A stretch of 6,778 nucleotides of DNA from the NCBI GenBank assembly GCA_017424205.1, contig JAFPAS010000003.1, forward strand, positions 1 to 6,778, written 5' to 3'. The stretch is from Prevotella sp. (GTDB lineage Bacteria; Bacteroidota; Bacteroidia; Bacteroidales; Bacteroidaceae). A program made the position numbers and the translations under genes. The notes beneath the pieces were generated by a model that was given only the letters and a program-made list of their open reading frames with translations, was not told where the DNA came from and made no database searches. Shown in pieces: positions 1 through 5,746 of this stretch; position 1 is the first letter of the stretch, and every line of letters begins with the position of its first letter.

Positions 1-193
1 ATCTTCTTTATCTTTTGCATCGCCGATTCTGCTCACGTACGACAAAGAGGGGGAAGGTAAGGTTAAAGTTTAATGGTTAAAGTTTAAGGTTTAATGTTAT
101 GTGGGTAATGGTTAATGGTATCAAACAACTTGTTTTTTCGTTACACTCATGGAACTTCTTATCTTCTTATCTACTCGTCTACTTGTCTACTAT
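1..193. other. Non-coding stretch beyond the mutL terminator
   Basis: I see no supportable gene here. Bases 61-116 hold a heptamer array and 155-194 an octamer array, both listed separately. Bases 1-60 have no repeat and have mixed composition with a short G-run at 49-53. A plus-strand frame is open from the left edge to a TAA at 58-60, so it could be the last 19 codons of a convergent gene. A minus-strand ATG at 18-20 could instead begin a gene running off the left edge. Only a few codons are visible in either case and neither has a supporting signal. I found no clear Bacteroidota promoter (TTTG plus TAnnTTTG) on either strand. Confidence 0.6.
61..116. repeat. Heptamer tandem array, eight degenerate units
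   Basis: Read from base 61 in steps of seven, the sequence gives GGTTAAA, GTTTAAT, GGTTAAA, GTTTAAG, GTTTAAT, GTTATGT, GGGTAAT and GGTTAAT, then a partial GGTA. The consensus is roughly GKTTAAW. The first four units also form two near-identical 14-mers (61-74 and 75-88, one mismatch). The array is strongly strand-asymmetric: G and T on the plus strand, A and C on the minus strand. It lies outside the genes and downstream of the mutL terminator. Its function is unknown; it could be slippage-derived satellite DNA or part of a dispersed intergenic repeat. Confidence 0.75.
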
Positions 194-194
194 A
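155..194. repeat. Octamer tandem array, five degenerate units
   Basis: Five consecutive 8-base units are visible: CTTCTTAT, CTTCTTAT, CTACTCGT, CTACTTGT and CTACTATA. The first two are identical, the next two differ by one base, and the last runs into the A-tract that encodes the U-run of the mutL terminator. The plus strand is almost purely pyrimidine apart from an A or G at fixed positions. The period differs from that of the heptamer array 38 bases away, so the two are not one simple repeat. No coding frame or known protein site explains it. Confidence 0.7.
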
Positions 195-237
195 AAAAAA
201 ATAAGGCAGACCCTGTATTATTCAGAATCTGCCTTAT
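194..237 (-). terminator. Intrinsic terminator after mutL
   Basis: On the minus-strand transcript, a perfect 10-bp stem forms between bases 228-237 and 201-210 (plus-strand arms ATAAGGCAGA and TCTGCCTTAT). After a 2x2 internal loop it is extended by three more pairs (213-215 with 223-225), leaving a 7-nt loop. The stem runs directly into eight U residues, from the plus-strand A-run at 194-201. It begins only 13 nt after the mutL stop codon. This is a textbook Rho-independent terminator and marks the 3' end of the operon. Confidence 0.93.
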
Positions 238-250
238 CTATATTATTTTA

Positions 251-2173
251 CTATCTGCGTATTTCGCTATCAGGTATGATATGGTATATTTCTTTACCTG
301 ATGGTGAGTAGCGGGTGTTCTCGCATGCCAGCAGGCTGGCAATGATGTTTTCCATCTCCTCTGCAGAAAGCACTTGCCCGTGTACAATAGAGGTGTTGTG
401 TGCCATACTCGCTGCAAGGGATGTGTAGAGTTCATTGCGAACATTTGTGTTGCTCTCCACTGCGGCGCTTACCATATTGCTTACGGTCTGTGCAGCATTG
501 GCATTGCCGAGTGAGGCTGGTACAGCGTTAATGGCGTAGTTGCCGCCACCGAGATTGGTGAGTTCAAATCCTAATGACTCCATCTCTGGCAGAATTTCTG
601 GCAGCATGAGCATTTCGGCGACAGTGAATTGCACCGCATCAGGAAAGAGCAGTCGTTGCGAAGCAACAGTGCTTCTTGCCATGTCTTTCATGTAGCGTTC
701 GAATAGTATGCGCTCATGTGCAAGTTCCTGGTCTGTCACCATGAGTCCTGCAGGTATGGCAGTTATGATGTATGATCCTTTATATTGGTAGTGTTCGTTG
801 CTGCGGGTCGAAGCAATATCGTCAGCAGCTATCATGCTATCCAGCTGTCCTGGGTCGATTGTCTCTTCTTTACTGTCAGTACTGTTGAATCCGAATAGTG
901 TTGTATCCTGTTTCTCTGGATGTACGGTATTGAGATTGTCATACAGTGCTTCCCAGCCATGCTGAACCTTCATCTTGTCATAGTTGAGTGCAGACTCGTG
1001 TATGCTGCTTCCTGACTTTTGATTGCGTTGCGCATTAGATGTTGCCGGACGGCTGTCGCTTTCAGATTGGGCAAAAGGATTGTACTGAGGGTTGATGTCT
1101 ATAGTCGGTGGAGTGACGGCAATGGCATCATTGTATGCAGGTATGTCAGGACGGTCTTCTGTATCGAAGTCTATGGTAGGTATAGTGCTGAATCGTCCTA
1201 CTGCCTCGCGAGCTGCGGCAGATATGATCTGCCATACTGCACTCTCGTCCTGGAATTTTATTTCTGTCTTTGTAGGGTGTATGTTGACATCAATATCTTC
1301 AGGTTTTACATTGAGATATATGAAGTATGGAATTTGCTCGCCTTGTGGAATGAGGCGTTCGTAGGCAGACATTACCGCTTTATGGAATGCTGCATGTTTC
1401 ATGAATCGACCATTCACGAAGAAGTATTGCTGAACGTTTTTCTTATGTGCCGACTCGGGCTTGCCAATGAATCCGTATACCTTGCCTAATGATGTTTCAA
1501 CCTCGAGTGGCAGAAGTGTTGAATCAATTTTCTTTCCGAAAATATCGACAATGCGGCGATGGGTGTTTGTTGCCGGCAGATTGTAAAGCTCCTGACCATT
1601 ATGGCTCAGCGTGAAATGTATGTCAGGATAGACCAATGCTATTCTCTGGAACGCTGTGACAATATTGTTCATCTCTGTCACATTTGATTTCAGAAATTTT
1701 CTGCGTACAGGAACATTGAAGAACAAATTCTCGACAATAAAATTGCAACCTTTCGGACATGCTACAGGCTCTTGTGAGTCAAAACGTCCGCCTTCTATGT
1801 GCAGGCATGTACCGATGGGATTTTCTTCTGTGCGTGTCTTAAGAGTTACTTGTGCCACAGACGCAATGGAGGGGAGAGCTTCTCCGCGGAATCCCATGGT
1901 GTTCAGCGTAAAGAGGTCGTCAGCCTTACGTATCTTTGATGTGGCATGGCGTTCAAAAGCAAGACGGGCATCAGTAACAGACATGCCGACACCATCGTCA
2001 ACGACTTGCATTGACGTGCGTCCGGCGTTTATAATCAGTACGCTGATTTTTGTCGCGCCAGCATCAACGGAATTCTCCATTAGCTCCTTTATGACTGAAG
2101 CAGGACGTTGTATGACTTCGCCTGCAGCAATCTGATTAGCTACTGAATCGGGGAGCAGTTGTATCTTATCCAT
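251..2173 (-). CDS. mutL: DNA mismatch repair protein MutL
   Basis: MutL is the GHKL-ATPase dimer that links mismatch-bound MutS to the later repair steps. The 640-residue protein shows all N-terminal ATPase motifs: E30 and N34 in the ELMEN block, DDGVGM at 59-64, FERHATSK at 73-80 and the GFRGEAL lid at 94-100. HPTK at 299-302 provides the conserved lysine of the transducer domain. Residues about 335-455 form a polar linker, followed by a C-terminal dimerisation domain. Q506-P511 (QRLLFP) fits the beta-clamp-binding motif. The usual endonuclease motif DQHA(X)2E(X)4E reads DQELAHERILFE (481-492) and the usual CPHGRP reads SPSGKE (623-628), so nicking activity is probably absent. I chose the ATG at 2173 because family similarity starts there; a GTG at 2263 would add 30 unrelated residues. 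The start overlaps the ostA-like stop by 8 nt, and a terminator follows. Confidence 0.97.
   Translation of the reverse strand: MDKIQLLPDSVANQIAAGEVIQRPASVIKELMENSVDAGATKISVLIINAGRTSMQVVDDGVGMSVTDARLAFERHATSKIRKADDLFTLNTMGFRGEALPSIASVAQVTLKTRTEENPIGTCLHIEGGRFDSQEPVACPKGCNFIVENLFFNVPVRRKFLKSNVTEMNNIVTAFQRIALVYPDIHFTLSHNGQELYNLPATNTHRRIVDIFGKKIDSTLLPLEVETSLGKVYGFIGKPESAHKKNVQQYFFVNGRFMKHAAFHKAVMSAYERLIPQGEQIPYFIYLNVKPEDIDVNIHPTKTEIKFQDESAVWQIISAAAREAVGRFSTIPTIDFDTEDRPDIPAYNDAIAVTPPTIDINPQYNPFAQSESDSRPATSNAQRNQKSGSSIHESALNYDKMKVQHGWEALYDNLNTVHPEKQDTTLFGFNSTDSKEETIDPGQLDSMIAADDIASTRSNEHYQYKGSYIITAIPAGLMVTDQELAHERILFERYMKDMARSTVASQRLLFPDAVQFTVAEMLMLPEILPEMESLGFELTNLGGGNYAINAVPASLGNANAAQTVSNMVSAAVESNTNVRNELYTSLAASMAHNTSIVHGQVLSAEEMENIIASLLACENTRYSPSGKEIYHIIPDSEIRR
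641..658 (-). other. Predicted beta-clamp-binding motif of MutL
   Basis: These six codons encode QRLLFP (MutL residues 506-511). This fits the Qx(L/I)(L/I)xP-like sliding-clamp motif described in the C-terminal domain of bacterial MutL proteins. It lies shortly after the degenerate DQEL motif, at the expected place in the fold. Its retention suggests contact with DnaN still matters in this MutL although the metal site looks lost. This is a motif match only. Confidence 0.65.
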
Positions 2174-4130
2174 GTAATTTCTGTTTTCCAGAAGTGTCAG
2201 CAGATTCTCTTTCTGTAGATGTTGCTGCGCCAGGTGTTTTTTGCTGTTGAGTCTCTGTCTCACCAGTATTGCCCTTTTGCGCTTCGTTGTCTGTATTTTG
2301 GCTGATAGTAGCTGGCGTGGCAGAATTAGTCACAACAGTTTTCTCTGTCTGTGCGGCAGAATGTATGCTGTCGGCAGCAATTGTACTGTCGTTAGAAAGA
2401 GGGAGTATTGCTTCTTTCGGCTTAAGCGCTATGCTGTCTGCCATGTTGCTCTTGTTGGTTTTTCCTATGTGCTGCAGAGGCGCTTCACGTCGTTTCTCAA
2501 TCTTAAGCTGTGTGCCGCCAGCCTTAGCTCGCCATTCAAAGATATCGTCTTTATGTAGCGGACGTATATAGTCGAACCATGCAAAATTAGGCAGACGTTT
2601 TTTATCAGGCGGAATCTGTGATATCGGGTAGCCTGTTCCGTTATGCTTGCTTGCCCATATCTTCTCCATTTTCCGTTCTTCGGTGAGGAACATTCTCATC
2701 GTGTCGGTCTCAAGATAGTTGAGCATGATGAGTGAGTTGTCAGCCTCGTCTATGGCATAGTAAATTGTTTTTACGTTGCCTTGTGCCTGGTTGAGTCTGA
2801 GATTTCCATCAGTGAACCAAGCCATCATCTCTTTTGAAGATATCTGGTTGTAGTTTCCTGAGTCGGGCATCTCTTCAATGCTGAGAGCCTGGCCTATGAT
2901 ATGAGCAAATCTGATGGTAGAGTCAGCCATGTAGGCACGTATCTCCTCTCCCAGAATCTGACGATTCTCGTTCCACATGATAGGGTCTTTATACATGATG
3001 AGCGTAGAATCGAGAGAATTCATGACCATAGAGTCGCATACAGCCTGCATATCCTTGCGGTATACTCGTACATGTGGATAGGCGTAGACTTTGCGATAGG
3101 CAGAGTCTGTGTCGATGTTATATGTCATGAGTTTCATTGTGTCGCCATGAGCATATAGCGTGTCGCCCTGCGAATAGTCAATAGCTACCGCGCGCTTTGT
3201 AGCGTATCCGTATCCTGTTTTCTCGTCGTAGTATATGTAGTCGCCAAGGAAACGGGTCTTGTTCGCGGTATCATTGAATACAACATTAGTGAATCCTTCG
3301 CTGATGCCGGTAGTGCTATTGTGATGAAGTGAGTCGGCTGTGATGGTCTTGCCATCTTTTCTTGTAACGGTAGACCTGCCGTATAATTCAGTCATGTCGG
3401 TCTTGCTATTATAGTAGCCATCGTCTGTTACAATAATATCTTCGCCCATAGTTATCTTTGATGGACCGACAATATGCGCCTTAGATGTCTTTGTATCATA
3501 ATATAATGTGTCGCCTTCAGTCAGAGAATTGTCATTTTTGAGTTGCACATTATAATAGAATATAGCTTGTTTATCGGCAGAAGAGTATTGTCCCCAGTCG
3601 CTGGTGAGTATTGTCTTGCCGTCGACGAGCTTGCCTCCTTCAAAGAAGTATCCTACAGAATATAAACGGTCGTAGTTAAGCGAATCGCAGTAAAGCTTGG
3701 TTTTTCTATGTGTCAGCACCACGTTGCGTCTTACCTCGCACATTTCGTCGTTGCCATCATAGTAAGCATATTCTGATGTCAGTGTAAGGGTGTCACCCTG
3801 TCTCATGTTTACGTGACCGAATGCTTCAAACGAGTTTGTCTGCTGATAATATAGCGCACTGTCACATTTCAGACGTGCTCCCTTATGCAAGAAGGTGACA
3901 TTGCCTTTTACAAGTTGGGCGTCAGGATGTTTTCCGTATATGTCATAAGATAATTCGTCAGCATGTTCCAGATAGACTTTTGTATCTGTTGTGCTCTTCT
4001 TCGCTCTTCCGCGTTTAACAGGATTCTTTGCTCCTGACATCCAGCATACGACAAAGAAGCATAGAACTATTGCTAAAATAGTCCTATGCCCGCTATTATA
4101 ATATGTGTATTTGATATTCTTCCTATTCAC
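2166..4130 (-). CDS. OstA/LptA-like periplasmic protein (OstA_2 type)
   Basis: This 654-residue protein resembles the large OstA-like proteins of Bacteroidota (OstA_2 family), related to the LptA/LptD jelly-roll fold that carries lipopolysaccharide across the periplasm. The N-terminus is basic (1-16), followed by a hydrophobic stretch at 17-31, so it is probably exported or anchored in the inner membrane. Residues about 55-320 hold four copies of a roughly 58-residue beta-rich unit, with CDS/GDT-type and aromatic YY-type positions in register. Residues 321-555 are less regular, and 556-654 form a Ser/Thr/Gln/Glu-rich low-complexity tail. At 185 residues, E. coli LptA is far shorter. The start is a GTG at 4130: an in-frame stop lies at 4152-4154 with no ATG between, and the next ATG (residue 31) would remove the signal. 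It follows the surA-like gene by 112 nt and overlaps mutL by 8 nt. The LPS-transport role is inferred from the family. Confidence 0.85.
   Translation of the reverse strand: MNRKNIKYTYYNSGHRTILAIVLCFFVVCWMSGAKNPVKRGRAKKSTTDTKVYLEHADELSYDIYGKHPDAQLVKGNVTFLHKGARLKCDSALYYQQTNSFEAFGHVNMRQGDTLTLTSEYAYYDGNDEMCEVRRNVVLTHRKTKLYCDSLNYDRLYSVGYFFEGGKLVDGKTILTSDWGQYSSADKQAIFYYNVQLKNDNSLTEGDTLYYDTKTSKAHIVGPSKITMGEDIIVTDDGYYNSKTDMTELYGRSTVTRKDGKTITADSLHHNSTTGISEGFTNVVFNDTANKTRFLGDYIYYDEKTGYGYATKRAVAIDYSQGDTLYAHGDTMKLMTYNIDTDSAYRKVYAYPHVRVYRKDMQAVCDSMVMNSLDSTLIMYKDPIMWNENRQILGEEIRAYMADSTIRFAHIIGQALSIEEMPDSGNYNQISSKEMMAWFTDGNLRLNQAQGNVKTIYYAIDEADNSLIMLNYLETDTMRMFLTEERKMEKIWASKHNGTGYPISQIPPDKKRLPNFAWFDYIRPLHKDDIFEWRAKAGGTQLKIEKRREAPLQHIGKTNKSNMADSIALKPKEAILPLSNDSTIAADSIHSAAQTEKTVVTNSATPATISQNTDNEAQKGNTGETETQQQKTPGAATSTERESADTSGKQKLHG
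2169..2465 (-). other. Low-complexity C-terminal tail of the OstA-like protein
   Basis: Residues 556-654 are rich in Ser, Thr, Ala, Gln, Glu and Lys and nearly free of aromatic residues. Short patches such as ETETQQQK (624-631) occur, and there is no sign of a folded domain. The segment is likely disordered and ends at the overlap with mutL. It might act as a flexible linker to the envelope or simply diverge freely. Confidence 0.7.
3171..3884 (-). repeat. Four ~58-residue internal repeats in the OstA-like protein
   Basis: The encoded residues 83-320 show a recurring pattern. The first anchor appears as CDSALYY (89-95), CDSLNYD (148-154), GDTLYYD (206-212) and ADSLHHN (265-271), spaced 59, 58 and 59 residues apart. 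A second anchor appears as TSEYAYYD (118-125), TSDWGQYS (176-183), TDDGYYN (235-241) and GDYIYYD (296-302), again about 58-61 apart. This regular period suggests stacked beta-strand layers of an LptA-like jelly roll. A weaker fifth copy may follow at GDTMKLM (329-335). The repeat is at protein level; the DNA copies are too diverged to count as direct DNA repeats. Confidence 0.75.
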
Positions 4131-4180
4131 TTTCTTCGTGAGGTTCGTTTTTTATATTTGAGTCGTGGGAATCTGCGTGC

Positions 4181-4209
4181 ATGCCTGTTCGTTTGAGGAG
4201 AACAGGCAT
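4181..4209 (-). promoter_or_regulatory. Perfect 10-bp hairpin in the surA-ostA gap
   Basis: The arms ATGCCTGTTC (4181-4190) and GAACAGGCAT (4200-4209) are exact reverse complements around a 9-nt loop. The structure lies in the 112-nt gap between the surA-like stop and the ostA-like GTG start. No U-run follows it in either direction, so it is not a standard intrinsic terminator. It could act as an mRNA processing or stability element that separates expression of the two genes, or as a binding site for a dimeric regulator. No choice between these can be made from sequence alone. Confidence 0.6.
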
Positions 4210-4242
4210 TATATCAAAGCAGTGTGTTGTTATTGCAGAATG

Positions 4243-5700
4243 TTACTCTTGTACCCATCCTTCGTACTCGTAATCACAGCCTTTGTAACGATCTTTCATT
4301 CTTACGTAGGTCTTCTTTATTTTTTCTTTTACCCAGTTTTGAATGAATTCGCTTTTGCGTTTCTCCAATACCACGTCCTTCATAATCTGGAAGTCTTCGG
4401 TAATTGTAGCACGGTGTCCTTCTGTACGAGCCTTGAGTTTTACAACTGCACAGACAGTTTTTCCGCGATTGTTTGTCATTGTGAATGCTGGTGAGATTTC
4501 ACCAACTTTCAGCTGTTCTACAGCACGTGCCACCTCTGTTGGCAGGTCTTGCATGCGGAACTTAGATGTTCTGCCCATCTCTGTGCTGTTAACCATGAGT
4601 CCTTTGTTGCTTCGTGTGTCTTTGTCGTCAGATACGAATGTGGCAGCTTCGTCAAAGGAGAATTTATTGTTAGTGATATCTGTAACAAGCGAGTCAAGCA
4701 TGCTTATTGCCTCATCAATGTCTTCCTGGTCTACGCGTGGTTTGCGCAGAATGTGTCTGACTTTGATTTTATCGCCACGTTTGTCAACTAACTGAATAAT
4801 ATGGAAACCGAACTCAGATTCAACAATCTTTGAAATTTTCTTTGGGTCGGTAAGGTTAAATGCAACAGCGGCAAACGCAGGGTCGAGCATGCCTCGTCCG
4901 ACATAGTCCATCTCTCCACCAAATCGAGCAGAGCCGGGGTCTTCTGAATAAAAGCGTGCTAACGTCTGGAAGGTTGTCTCACCACTGGTTACTCGTTCTG
5001 TGTATTTTCTTAGCTCGTCTTTTACGCGGTTTGTCTCCTCTATTTTGATTCGTGGCGTACGTGTGATAATCTGCACTTCAACTTCAGTCGGAACAAAAGG
5101 TATGCTGTCTTCTGGCATTTCCTTGAAATATTGTCTTACCTCTGCTGGAGAAACCTTTATGTCTTCTACAAGCTTGTCACGCATGCGCTGTGCTAATTGG
5201 CTGTTCTTGAAGTCATCACGCAATGACTGACGTATCTGAGTCATTGACATCTTTCGATATTCTTCAAGCTTCTCTTTTGAGCCAATCATTGATATCCAGT
5301 AGTTTATCTGCTGTTCTACGCCTTGTGCTATTTCGGCTTCAGTCACCTCAATACTGTCAAGTTCTGCTTGGTGAAGGAATAGCTTCTGCACTGCAATTTT
5401 CTCTGGCAGACGGCAGTCAGGATTGCCAGGCAACTGCTGACCCTCTGCTTCCATCTGCGCACGTAATTGCTCTACGTCAGAAAGCAAAATGGCTTCGTCG
5501 CCTACAACCCATATCACTTCGTCTACAACACTGACTGGTTCAATGTCTTCTGCTTGCTTTGATTGGGTAACAGTATCTTTTGCGGCGTTTGCAGTGCTGC
5601 CTTTAGCTGTAAGTGCTGCTGATGACAGGCCAGAATTGGCTGTTACAAATACAGCGGATAGCATCATTGCTGCAAGTGTTATGCTTTTTAAGTTCTTCAT
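4243..5700 (-). CDS. SurA-like periplasmic peptidyl-prolyl isomerase
   Basis: This 485-residue protein has the layout of SurA, the periplasmic chaperone and proline isomerase that helps fold outer-membrane proteins. A signal peptide covers about residues 1-28 (basic MKNLK start, hydrophobic core, small residues at the end) and shows no lipobox. The SurA N-terminal chaperone signature appears as VDEVIWVVGDEAILLSDVE (59-77), followed by a helical region to about 190. Parvulin domain 1 spans about 206-306, with SEDPGSA (252-258), GGEMDYVGRG (261-270) and FGFHIIQLVD (297-306). Parvulin domain 2 spans about 312-424; it starts with KVRHILRKP (313-321) but is degenerate in its middle. I chose the ATG at 5700; a TTG at 5706 lies two codons upstream and is less likely. 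The gene follows another parvulin gene after 46 nt, which suggests one transcript. Its closest functional partner cannot be told from sequence. Confidence 0.9.
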   Translation of the reverse strand: MKNLKSITLAAMMLSAVFVTANSGLSSAALTAKGSTANAAKDTVTQSKQAEDIEPVSVVDEVIWVVGDEAILLSDVEQLRAQMEAEGQQLPGNPDCRLPEKIAVQKLFLHQAELDSIEVTEAEIAQGVEQQINYWISMIGSKEKLEEYRKMSMTQIRQSLRDDFKNSQLAQRMRDKLVEDIKVSPAEVRQYFKEMPEDSIPFVPTEVEVQIITRTPRIKIEETNRVKDELRKYTERVTSGETTFQTLARFYSEDPGSARFGGEMDYVGRGMLDPAFAAVAFNLTDPKKISKIVESEFGFHIIQLVDKRGDKIKVRHILRKPRVDQEDIDEAISMLDSLVTDITNNKFSFDEAATFVSDDKDTRSNKGLMVNSTEMGRTSKFRMQDLPTEVARAVEQLKVGEISPAFTMTNNRGKTVCAVVKLKARTEGHRATITEDFQIMKDVVLEKRKSEFIQNWVKEKIKKTYVRMKDRYKGCDYEYEGWVQE

Positions 5701-5746
5701 TAACAATTCATTTATATTGTTTTGGATTAAATGCCACGTTGTGTGA

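Noticed and set aside
1..20. Minus-strand ATG at 18-20 (MQKIKK...) as the start of a gene leaving the window
   Set aside because: Only six codons are visible, with no promoter or ribosome-binding site, so it cannot be supported.
1019..2135. Long plus-strand open frames opposite mutL (1019-1489 and 1656-2135)
   Set aside because: They lie antisense to well-supported MutL coding sequence, have no recognisable domain and read as composition-driven mirror frames.
2174..2263. GTG at 2263 as a longer mutL start
   Set aside because: It would add 30 residues unlike any MutL N-terminus and extend the overlap with ostA to nearly 100 nt; the ATG at 2173 begins exactly at the conserved family start.
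4153..4160. TATATTTG on the plus strand, matching the Bacteroidota -7 box
   Set aside because: No TTTG element lies about 19-21 bases upstream, and it points antisense into the surA-like gene; a six-position match is expected by chance in A/T-rich sequence.
4343..4795. 150-codon plus-strand frame opposite the surA-like gene
   Set aside because: Low-complexity Ser/Leu-rich translation antisense to conserved parvulin domains; no start signal or family similarity.
5701..5706. TTG two codons before the surA-like ATG as the start
   Set aside because: The ATG at 5700 gives a normal signal peptide start (MKNLK); the TTG adds only two residues and has no better upstream site.
5702..5721. Six-base inverted repeat AACAAT/ATTGTT upstream of the surA-like start
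   Set aside because: Short, A/T-only-rich and easily formed by chance in a 46-nt A/T-rich spacer.
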